The translations under genes were made by a program, and so were the position numbers. Of a stretch of DNA of 64,000 bases, positions 9,706 to 17,129 are shown piece after piece. The notes beneath the pieces were generated by a model, which saw nothing but the letters and a program-made list of their open reading frames with translations, was not told the origin of the DNA and made no database searches. Every line of letters begins with the position of its first letter. The first letter of the stretch is position 1. The stretch spans positions 1 to 64,000 of the forward strand of contig JBFONV010000003.1 of NCBI GenBank assembly GCA_040779335.1, written 5' to 3'. Origin of the DNA: JBFONV01 sp040779335. GTDB lineage: Bacteria; Pseudomonadota; Gammaproteobacteria; Enterobacterales; Alteromonadaceae.

Positions 9706-9926
9706 GTTGTAAACGGATGTTTACTAAATGTGTGATTAAGCAATATTAATGAATATTATTATCGTTGCATTTTTGTTTTTATTGTTGTAATTAGATTTAT
9801 TTTGATAAAGCCAAATTAAATCAATTGGTTATGGTGGTGTTTATTCTTGAGGGCACTGTGTTTTTTGCTTGGTTTGTATGTTTATTCACTTAGTGTCGAA
9901 TCGTAAATAGTTGTAAATTGTTGTAA
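9706..9926 (+). repeat. Four copies of GTTGTAA upstream of the TonB receptor
   Basis: GTTGTAA occurs at 9706-9712, 9784-9790, 9910-9916 and 9920-9926, all on the plus strand; the last two are spaced 10 bp apart, one helical turn. They lie 229-449 bp upstream of the receptor start. They could be operator half-sites, but this is only a pattern seen by eye. Confidence 0.3.
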
Positions 9927-10023
9927 CCGATACGTGAATGGCAAATTTCTAGGGATAACTAAAAGCTGTTTTGTTTGTTCTCTATTTGACCTTCCAACTA
10001 ATCACCTTTCTTTAAAAAGCAGT

Positions 10024-10225
10024 TTATGGTGTTAATCGTGCAGATTGTGGTCCTAATACAGAAATTGCGTGAGCATCACTGACAACATCAGATCTTGAGT
10101 AGGTTTAGTTAAGGCCTGATCAAATTTATTCCCTGGAATGCTGACATATTCAAAGGGGGAAGATGTTCTCTTGTGCATATTCTTGTCGAGCACTAGCAAA
10201 ATCTATTATGGTAATTTGATTTATG
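10024..10225 (-). pseudogene. Decayed paralogue of the small lipoprotein gene at 19879-20208
   Basis: The minus strand encodes pieces such as FASARQEYAQEN, EYVSIPGNKFDQAL and SDAHAISVLGP, clearly related to FANTREEYARENN, EYVSIRGNKFDDAI and NDTHAISLLGP in the intact gene 10 kb away. The pieces are in different frames: one extra base falls near the ENIFP segment and one base is missing after the QDL segment. Nucleotide blocks agatcttgag, tcaaatttatt and ctgacatattcaaa are shared. The 5' half with the signal peptide and lipobox is not recognisable. It lies in the same orientation as the intact copy. Confidence 0.8.
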
Positions 10226-10475
10226 CAGCTCGAGTGATATTTGTCACTGTACCGTTATTCATTGTGTTTAAAATTCATTCTATAAAACGACATGTAGGCT
10301 CTACTTAGTTACAGAATGATTTGAATGTAACGCACTGTATAAATGCACGTTTTTGACGATAAAAATTTTAGGATGAAGGGGATTTATCATTAACGAATAA
10401 TATGCATAAAGGTCAAATTGAGTCTTTATAAGGTTAACTTCAACAGTGATTTGATATTTTTTAAGGAAGTAAATA

Positions 10476-11132
10476 ATGATGAGTATTCACGCTATTTTTC
10501 CAAATAGACGACTGTTGAACAGTTTTTTTCTGTTTATTCTAATCTCCTTATTTTCAAGTCAAAGTCAGGCAACAATTATTCTTTCAACCGATGCGACGGT
10601 TTCGTTCGACAGTGCGCCCTATGACGGGCAAATTATTCAGGTATCTATGAGTTATCCTTATCTCCCCATTACCATTGCGGGTAGTGCTAGTTCAGAGGTT
10701 AGTTGGAAAATAGGTACCGAAGACGATTTTTTATTGAACGGCTTCGTTTATGGTGATTTAGACATATTACTTTATACTTGGCGATTGACTATTGATGGTA
10801 TAGGAACTCTATATACCGGTCATTCCATTATTGGCGATACTAACTGTGGCTCTACAGAATGGGAGGATGGTCAGCTTCACTATTTTGCCTGTGGTATAAC
10901 ACCTTATGAAGTTCCTGTCATTACAGAGTCAAAAACGGTTGGCGTGGGTGGTCATCTATTAGTGATTCATTATCAAGTCGTGTCATCGGAGTTGCAAATA
11001 TTGCAATCGGCCAGTCTTATTCGTAGCTTTACAGTGGTGGCTGTACCTGCTCCAGAACCGCCTATACTGCTAATCTTTGGGTCCGCGTTATTTGTTGCTA
11101 TCGGGCTCAAAGTGTATGCTAAAAATACGTAA
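10476..11132 (+). CDS. PEP-CTERM-type sorted exported protein
   Basis: A 218-residue protein with a signal peptide ending near SSQSQA (about residue 33). The C-terminus has the PEP-CTERM layout: a VPAPEPP motif, a hydrophobic segment (ILLIFGSALFVAIGL) and a short basic tail (KVYAKNT). Such proteins are exported, held in the membrane by the tail and processed by exosortase (EpsH/XrtA), usually alongside exopolysaccharide genes. None of those is in the window, so the exosortase must be elsewhere. The body between has no family I recognise. An AAGGAAG ribosome binding site precedes two tandem ATG codons. Confidence 0.7.
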   Translation: MMSIHAIFPNRRLLNSFFLFILISLFSSQSQATIILSTDATVSFDSAPYDGQIIQVSMSYPYLPITIAGSASSEVSWKIGTEDDFLLNGFVYGDLDILLYTWRLTIDGIGTLYTGHSIIGDTNCGSTEWEDGQLHYFACGITPYEVPVITESKTVGVGGHLLVIHYQVVSSELQILQSASLIRSFTVVAVPAPEPPILLIFGSALFVAIGLKVYAKNT

Positions 11133-11181
11133 ACTTGCAGACACTTCTATGCTTGTAATGACGAGCAAGTCAGTTACTCAT

Positions 11182-11520
11182 TTATTGATGTTCGGCAATG
11201 AGTATGGGCTCAGTAAACACAATTATGTGTTTTTTAACGTTATCATCAAGAATTTCAATTGCTTCTAAAATATCATTGTGTTGCTGAAAAGAAATGGTTA
11301 ATGGCGATTCAATCATCTGATTGGATTGTCCAAGCATGATCTCAACACTATCGCTATCGTAATCATAAGAGAGTTTTTTTAAGACTATTGCTCTATTTTC
11401 TAGATGATCCGCAAAGCTCTCACCTGTTATTTCGACATAGGTTCTATTTTCTTTTAAGACAACCGAAAGCTGACCTAGCCGGTATTGCCAATCAAAAGGT
11501 TCAAGTTCGTATGTTGTCAT
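11182..11520 (-). CDS. Small DUF5335-like protein
   Basis: A 112-residue cytoplasmic protein (starts MTTYELEPFDWQYRLGQLS) with alternating beta segments. The order of an N-terminal FDW.Y..L segment, a central VEITGESFADHLENRAIVLK, a DSVEIMLG segment and a late LEAIEILDDN.K..IIVFTEP resembles DUF5335 proteins, small proteins found beside stress-related genes in proteobacteria. I make this match from memory of the family pattern, and function is unknown. It is transcribed in the same direction as the helix-hairpin-helix gene at 11676 but is separated from it by 155 bp. Confidence 0.6.
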   Translation of the reverse strand: MTTYELEPFDWQYRLGQLSVVLKENRTYVEITGESFADHLENRAIVLKKLSYDYDSDSVEIMLGQSNQMIESPLTISFQQHNDILEAIEILDDNVKKHIIVFTEPILIAEHQ

Positions 11521-11675
11521 TTAGCTTTTTCCTTGAACATGGTTTCATCGGATATTAGCAGAGGTATTCATTGCCCTAACTGACTAAAGTCAGTAGCTAC
11601 TTTTTTAATATGATCTGTTAATCGTTGCGAGAGCATTGCTGACAAATGGCTACTGACTGATAGTTGGTATATGTA

Positions 11676-12545
11676 TTACTGCTTTATTTGGTAATATCTT
11701 CGACATTGATTTTCTTGACCTCGGACAACTCGTCTTCCAATAAGATCACCGTGGGTTTCTGTGACAACGGTCCGCTGGCCTTCTCGATGATGACTATCAT
11801 AAAAACAAATAACGACCCAGTCGTAAACCCTATTCAGTTTATGTGCACGCTCGGTGTTGGAATAAAAGGTGGTAAAATGCCAACCATCTTTTTGCGTATG
11901 TAAAATAGGTAACCAGGCTTTGTTTTCTGGGTTAAATTGCTTAGGGGAGATCAAAGGTAACTTCCCGGCGTTGGCTTTATTGCGATATTCAGCGTCAGTT
12001 TTTAATAAAAGCTCGACACTAGGTTCTGCGTTTTGTTGATCGACTTTATCAGTAAAGGTTTTTAGTTGTTTATTGTGACCACTAAAGTTCTTAGACAACC
12101 AATTTGAAATTGCTTGCCGGCGTTTTTTACCTACTCCTTCTATGTGGTCGATTTGACCTGTTTGAACAGCCTTTTCTAGTGATGCTAAGGAATCAATGTG
12201 TAATGTGTCATAAATTCGTTGGGCCAATTCTCGGCCAATCGTTGGTATTACCTGAAACGTAGCGACAGGATCTGGGGCCCCTTGCAAGTTTTTGAGTCGC
12301 GACATGCTGCCTGTTGCAATATATTCATAAATCAAATGGGCGATGCCTGTTCCTATGGTAGGAAGGCGAGTCAGTCCATCAATACCTTCAGCTTGACATA
12401 ACGCTTTAAGATCTTGAGGCAATTTCTCTATCGTTTGTGCGGCGTGAAGGTATGCCTGACAGCGAAAATAATTAGCGTTTTGCGCTTTCAGTAAAGATGC
12501 AATTTTACGTAGTTTTTGTGCAACATTCTTGTTGAAAACTGTCAT
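11676..12545 (-). CDS. Helix-hairpin-helix protein related to the Pol beta/PolX N-terminal domain
   Basis: A 289-residue protein. Residues 1 to about 45 match the 8 kDa-type helical domain of family X DNA polymerases (NKNVAQKLRKIASLLKAQ, then FRCQAYLHAAQTIEKL). Helix-hairpin-helix motifs follow (LTRLPTIGTGIAHLIYEYI, then IPTIGRELAQRIYDTL and IEGVGKKRRQAISNWL near residue 135-155). There is no polymerase palm domain and no PHP domain. The last 110 residues (from about 190) are conserved-looking, with DGWHFTTFYSNTERAHKLN and RTVVTETHGDLIGRRVVRG, but I do not recognise them. A DNA-binding role is likely; an enzymatic role for the C-terminal part is open. Confidence 0.75.
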   Translation of the reverse strand: MTVFNKNVAQKLRKIASLLKAQNANYFRCQAYLHAAQTIEKLPQDLKALCQAEGIDGLTRLPTIGTGIAHLIYEYIATGSMSRLKNLQGAPDPVATFQVIPTIGRELAQRIYDTLHIDSLASLEKAVQTGQIDHIEGVGKKRRQAISNWLSKNFSGHNKQLKTFTDKVDQQNAEPSVELLLKTDAEYRNKANAGKLPLISPKQFNPENKAWLPILHTQKDGWHFTTFYSNTERAHKLNRVYDWVVICFYDSHHREGQRTVVTETHGDLIGRRVVRGQENQCRRYYQIKQ

Positions 12546-12724
12546 TAGCCGCTACCATTATCAGGTTAATGGTCGCCCTGATCCTAAAGTCGTTTATGAG
12601 CGATGTAAACAGCCATTACTTTATAGAAAAAAATTAATAACTCGCTGATCTAAATCAGCGAAAGTCATCGTAAATATGGATAGAGTTTCGGTTCAATAAC
12701 ATAGGATGCAATTGAGGCGTAACC

Positions 12725-13360
12725 ATGACTTATTGGATTTACAGTATGGGACTACCAATTCCTATCAGGGATGATCGCCTTTTAGTAACAAAGGAGGTTA
12801 AACCGTTATCAGCACTCACTAAATCACATAAAGTTACCGATACAGAAGAGGCCACATACCGACCAATAGCTGAGAATAGAGGACAGCTTCAGGGTCATAT
12901 GAATTTTATTAATGCAACCTATCAAGATCAGACCAAGGAAGAACGTAAACTAGTGTTTTTTGTCGATGAAATCATGTCGAAGCCGGCTATTACCTTATCC
13001 GAAAATATCTCATATGATGAAGCTAAGCGTGAGTTTCAGCGACATAAATTTCATCATTTTCCCATAATGAGTGAAGATAATCGGTTGGTCGGGATTATTT
13101 CTGATCGTGACATGCTAGCCAATGCTGCTTTGCATGAAAAAGACAGAAACGTTGCTCGGCCTGTTAATGCCTTTATGAGTAAATCGGTTGTTACAGCCTC
13201 GCCAAAAACCTATATAAGAGAAATCGCACAAGTAATGCTTAGTCAATATATTAGTGCAATGCCCATTACCAATGATAGTGGAGGGTTACTGGGGATAGTC
13301 ACGCGTAGTGATATTTTGAAAACGATGATAAAAAATGAACCCATAGAGTTTTGGATATAG
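12725..13360 (+). CDS. CBS-domain pair protein
   Basis: A 211-residue protein whose residues about 80-205 form two CBS domains: VDEIMSKPAITLSENISYDE through VGIISDRDMLANAA, then VNAFMSKSVVTASPKTYIRE through LGIVTRSDILKTMI. CBS pairs bind adenine nucleotides and sense energy or ionic state. The first 75 residues are less conserved and include IYSMGLPIPIR, seen in some free-standing gammaproteobacterial CBS proteins. GAGG lies a few bases before the ATG. It stands alone, divergent from the helix-hairpin-helix gene with 179 bp between. Confidence 0.85.
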   Translation: MTYWIYSMGLPIPIRDDRLLVTKEVKPLSALTKSHKVTDTEEATYRPIAENRGQLQGHMNFINATYQDQTKEERKLVFFVDEIMSKPAITLSENISYDEAKREFQRHKFHHFPIMSEDNRLVGIISDRDMLANAALHEKDRNVARPVNAFMSKSVVTASPKTYIREIAQVMLSQYISAMPITNDSGGLLGIVTRSDILKTMIKNEPIEFWI

Positions 13361-13537
13361 ATCTTATGCTGGCGTTAATACAGGAACTCCATTATGAGCA
13401 ATATCAGTGGCATGGTTAGTGTTAAGCTAGCGCGATAGTTCTAATTATTGAAAGTATCAATTTTTTGATGATAACGAGTTAGGCAGGCTACAGCCGTTAT
13501 TAGTTGTCACTATTACCTATATTATTGAGTTAAATAG

Positions 13538-14464
13538 ATGAAGGCACAAGGCGTTAACCTAACTAACAATAACTCACTATGGCAAGGATTTTGGCGGCTA
13601 GCTGATCCTAAAATCACCTTAGCGTCCATGTCATCGATTTTTTTGGCAAGCTGTTTGGTTGTTGCCGATGGTGAGCTCAATGTGCTTTGGCTGCTGGTGA
13701 CGGTATTTGCGTTTTTCGCTATTGAAGTTGCGAAGAATGCATCAGGAGACATCTATGATTATCAAACAGATATTGCTGTTGCTACGGAAGATCGCACCGA
13801 ATTTTCTGGTGGTAAAAGAGTTATTGTCGATGGTTTATTGAGTAGAAATCAGACATGGACAATAGCGCTAATTTTTTACCTGTTAGGTATAGGAGCTGGC
13901 GTAGTAATCGTTTTTTTTCGCGAACCGCAAACATTATGGATTGGCTTGATTGGGCTTTTATTAGCTTGGTGCTATAACGGCCCGCCGGGACGGTTTGCCT
14001 ATCGTGGCTTAGGTGAGCTTGATGTCGCCGTATGTTATGGTCCCTTGATATGTTTAAGTACCTATTTAATTCAACTGGGCGAATTTTCAACGCCAGCACT
14101 GCTTATTTCAATACCTTTAGGTTTACTGATCGCTGCATTTTTATGGGTTAATGAATTTCCTGACTATCAGGCGGATGTAAAAGCAAACAAGCGAAATATG
14201 GTGGTTCGTTTAGGGCGTTTTCGTGCAAGTCGAACATTGCCAATACTACAAGTTTCCGCTTTTATCGTATTGATTATGTTACCTATGGCGGGGTTTTCAT
14301 ACTATATTTTATTGGGCGGGATAGCGGTCATTCCCTCATTTTTAGCGGCGATAAATGTGTGGCGCGACCCACAACATGCATATCGACATTTTCCGGTAAG
14401 CGCTATGGCTTTGCTGGCATTTTTATTAATGTCATTGGGCTGTGGTATAGGCGTTTTAATATAA
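13538..14464 (+). CDS. UbiA-family prenyltransferase
   Basis: A 308-residue integral membrane protein with eight or nine predicted membrane segments. The first Asp-rich motif is NASGDIYDYQTD (N67, D71, D74, D78), which binds the prenyl diphosphate through Mg2+; the second is NEFPDYQADVKANKR near residue 205. The sequence is nearer to MenA-like and archaeal/chlorophyll-synthase-like members than to UbiA 4-hydroxybenzoate transferase, as judged by NEFPDYQAD. The aromatic acceptor cannot be assigned. It ends 8 bp from the convergent DUF92 gene, a possible partner in prenyl-lipid metabolism. Confidence 0.85.
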   Translation: MKAQGVNLTNNNSLWQGFWRLADPKITLASMSSIFLASCLVVADGELNVLWLLVTVFAFFAIEVAKNASGDIYDYQTDIAVATEDRTEFSGGKRVIVDGLLSRNQTWTIALIFYLLGIGAGVVIVFFREPQTLWIGLIGLLLAWCYNGPPGRFAYRGLGELDVAVCYGPLICLSTYLIQLGEFSTPALLISIPLGLLIAAFLWVNEFPDYQADVKANKRNMVVRLGRFRASRTLPILQVSAFIVLIMLPMAGFSYYILLGGIAVIPSFLAAINVWRDPQHAYRHFPVSAMALLAFLLMSLGCGIGVLI

Positions 14465-14472
14465 GATCTACT

Positions 14473-15351
14473 CTACACTCTTAATATCATTACCATCAAA
14501 GAGCACATCAACCATGCAGTAGCAGCGCCAACGATTGAATTGATAAAATTGATTAAGTTATTGCTTAGCCATATATCGCCTTTAACACTGTCCGATCTAC
14601 TCGTCTCTTTAGGGCTCTCACTGTTCATGTTCTTTGCTTGATAATTGCCTTGAAAACTAGTGTTCAAAATGCTGTCAACCAGCGCGCCAAATATTCCACC
14701 ACAAACTGCGGAGATAATTAAAATCATACTTGTTGTGAAGGTTAAATCGAATTTATGAGGGAAACTCAGTGGAGTATGGGAGACCAGAATAAATACAAGA
14801 GATGCGACTAGCCCAGATAATCCGGTAAGAAAAATCCCAGATTTTGTGACGGCACCAGGAGTGCCGACGCTGACTAACTTTCCTGTCAGCAACATCCGCG
14901 GTTGTTGTTTTGCAATAAACCCTGCGTCACTCGCCCATGTATCACCGGCTACTGCACCAATGCATCCTAATATTGCAGCAAGCTGACCGAGTTGATGATT
15001 ATCCGAATTCACGCTTAGCATCGCCAAAACGATTAAAATTAAGCCATTGGCGAACACTTGCAGGAAGTCTCTGGGTAAATCCGTTTTGAGCTTTACTGAT
15101 TCTAATTTGATGATTTTTTGTGAGTTTTTATTTGCATGTTGAGTTAAAAGCGGTGTTGAACGGGATATTTCGCCGGTAATAAAAAAACAAGTACCAACAC
15201 TTAGCCCAATAGCGGGGCCGCTAGCGATGAGGATTATACTGGCAAAAATACAAGCCAGAATTGTCGCGGGCCAGGTCAAATATCCACGCCAATATACAAA
15301 CCAAGAAACAATTGCCGCAACAAGCAAAGAGAAGAGAATGTAAGAATTCAT
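14473..15351 (-). CDS. DUF92 (TMEM19/VTE6-like) membrane protein
   Basis: A 292-residue membrane protein with about seven hydrophobic segments and the DUF92 signature GAVAGDTWASDAG followed by SVGTPGAVTKSG. In plants a member of this family (VTE6) is the phytyl-phosphate kinase that makes phytyl diphosphate. Archaeal and bacterial members are common and mostly uncharacterised. Next to a UbiA prenyltransferase, which consumes a prenyl diphosphate, a prenyl-phosphate kinase role is a reasonable inference, but the genes are convergent, not co-transcribed. The segment at about residues 232-255 (NYQAKNMNSESPKETSRSD) is a polar loop absent from a minimal domain. Confidence 0.8.
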   Translation of the reverse strand: MNSYILFSLLVAAIVSWFVYWRGYLTWPATILACIFASIILIASGPAIGLSVGTCFFITGEISRSTPLLTQHANKNSQKIIKLESVKLKTDLPRDFLQVFANGLILIVLAMLSVNSDNHQLGQLAAILGCIGAVAGDTWASDAGFIAKQQPRMLLTGKLVSVGTPGAVTKSGIFLTGLSGLVASLVFILVSHTPLSFPHKFDLTFTTSMILIISAVCGGIFGALVDSILNTSFQGNYQAKNMNSESPKETSRSDSVKGDIWLSNNLINFINSIVGAATAWLMCSLMVMILRV

Positions 15352-15563
15352 ATCGCCTCATGCAGTAGATGTTGTTTTGCATCTATTATCATTTTAAATA
15401 CTCTATAGGTCGTTAAGCGTTAAGCTTTAGGTGACGTTTTTAAGTGTTATTATTTAAATTGTCACTGTAACTGATATACATCATAAAGCGCTCACTTAAT
15501 GCTCGCATTACTAATAAGATATTTTTAAATTGTTTAATTATTAGTGTCTCAGAGTATTAAGCG

Positions 15564-16826
15564 TTGAATAATGAAAGCCGTGGCCAATTTGTTGGAGCAA
15601 AAACATTTACGTTTTGCCTCTGGCGTGATCACAATTTGGCGCGAGTGCTGCAAACAACTTTGCTCAAATTTTCGCTGTTAATAGGCTGCTTGCTGCTAAC
15701 AATACCGTTAATTGATGCGAAGGAAGCGCACAACCTTGTTACTGAGAATCAAGTCTTAGAAAAACCGATATTGGAAATATTTGTACGTGACGGATGTCCG
15801 CACTGCGCGGAAGCTAAAAAATTTATTCCTACTTTAGTCAATAAGTATCCTAATTTACGTGTAGCCATACGCTCAATAGACCAAGAGCCCTCTGCACGAG
15901 AATCACTCATTGCGCATTCAAAAGTCGCGGGAATATGGCCTCCTGGAGTACCTACTTTTATTTTTTCAGGAAAATTGCATGTCGGCTTTACTAGTGCAGA
16001 GCAAACCGGGCCACAAATAATAGCACTGCTAAGCGATATAACGAGTTCAGAAAAAAACGTTTTAATACAAGAACAAGCACCAAGTACAAGTGTTGAATCT
16101 CGAGTATTTGGCAATATTAGCGTTGAACGTTTTGGCTTGCCTTTGTTTACCTTGGCGATAGGTTTACTTGATGGTTTTAATCCATGTGCGATGTGGGTTT
16201 TATTGTTTTTATTGTCACTTTTGGTGCGTTTACATAACCGCCGTAAAATGATGTTAATCACAGGTACTTTTGTATTCGTCAGTGCGATTGTCTATTACGC
16301 TTTTATTGCAGCCTGGTTTAATGTTTTTATGTTTATCGGTTTATCAACAACGCTAATAAGGTTATTGGGAGGATTGGCGTTATGCATGGCGATAGTCAAC
16401 ATAAGAGATTTCTTTAGTCAGCAGGCCAATTTTACTTTGGCAATTCCTAATTCGGCAAAACCCGGCTTATATTCGCGTATGCGCAAAGTTATAAATGCGC
16501 CTTCTTTGTTGCCATCTATAGGGGCCGTAGTAGTTTTAGCCATAGTAGTTAACTTTATTGAAATACTTTGTACTGCTGGATTTCCTGCGATATTTACGGC
16601 AGTTTTGACTCAACAAGAACTACCTACACCAATCTATTATGGATATATTGGTCTGTACATTTTGGCATATATGTTAGACGACACTATTGCTGTCGCTATT
16701 TCAGTAATTGCTTTGAGTAGCCAAAAATTATCGAGGGCCTCGGGCCAACGTTTAAAACTTATCAGTGGCGCTGTCATGTTGCTCTTAGGAGTAATTATGC
16801 TGATACGTCCATCATGGTTAAGCTGA
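15564..16826 (+). CDS. Thioredoxin-like domain fused to a CcdA/DsbD-like membrane domain
   Basis: A 420-residue protein. After a hydrophobic N-terminal signal segment (LLKFSLLIGCLLLTIPLIDA) comes a thioredoxin/glutaredoxin-like domain with the redox motif GCPHC (FVRDGCPHCAEAKKF) and a cis-Pro PPGVPTF segment. From about residue 195 there are six or more membrane helices with LLDGFNPCAMWVLLFLLSLL and ILCTAGFPAIFTAVL, matching the two Cys-bearing helices of CcdA and the central domain of DsbD. It should pass electrons across the inner membrane to periplasmic thiols. The start is uncertain: TTG at 15564 is the longest, and GTG at 15645 would place the signal peptide at the very N-terminus. Confidence 0.85.
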   Translation: MNNESRGQFVGAKTFTFCLWRDHNLARVLQTTLLKFSLLIGCLLLTIPLIDAKEAHNLVTENQVLEKPILEIFVRDGCPHCAEAKKFIPTLVNKYPNLRVAIRSIDQEPSARESLIAHSKVAGIWPPGVPTFIFSGKLHVGFTSAEQTGPQIIALLSDITSSEKNVLIQEQAPSTSVESRVFGNISVERFGLPLFTLAIGLLDGFNPCAMWVLLFLLSLLVRLHNRRKMMLITGTFVFVSAIVYYAFIAAWFNVFMFIGLSTTLIRLLGGLALCMAIVNIRDFFSQQANFTLAIPNSAKPGLYSRMRKVINAPSLLPSIGAVVVLAIVVNFIEILCTAGFPAIFTAVLTQQELPTPIYYGYIGLYILAYMLDDTIAVAISVIALSSQKLSRASGQRLKLISGAVMLLLGVIMLIRPSWLS

Positions 16827-17129
16827 ATTTGCTTTTAATGGCTAAATTTGAGCTTGTTAATAGTTGCTATAAAACTGATTTACTTCAGCTGAAATGCATA
16901 TACTTAAATAATTCTTTATTTTTTTCGTCTAACCTTATGCAGAGCATCTTGAAAGCTTCCAAAGATCAGCTTGTTGTATAGCTAAAAGCATCGGTTGGCC
17001 TTGTTTTCCAGTTTTGGTTCACAAGACAATTTAACATGGGTATTAGTTTTTTAAGTATGCTGATGCAAAGAATGTAACCAATTAGTGATCTTTAGATCCG
17101 ATTGGGAGCACATCAGACATGGTGCAATA
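16827..17129. other. Intergenic stretch before the P-type ATPase gene
   Basis: About 300 bp of AT-rich spacer with no open frame or hairpin worth reporting. It should contain the promoter of the ATPase gene, but no clear -35/-10 pair stands out. Confidence 0.5.

Larger units (their letters stand above)
9478..10475. other. 1 kb intergenic region with decayed sequence
   Basis: It holds the upstream region of the minus-strand receptor gene, four copies of GTTGTAA (9706-9926) and a decayed lipoprotein gene (10024-10225). The remaining sequence is AT-rich and shows no open frame I can support; a 76-codon frame at 9505-9735 overlaps the receptor upstream region and lacks a ribosome binding site. 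Confidence 0.6.

Noticed and set aside
9505..9735. 76-codon frame upstream of the TonB receptor
   Set aside because: Overlaps the receptor upstream region, no ribosome binding site and no recognisable protein pattern.
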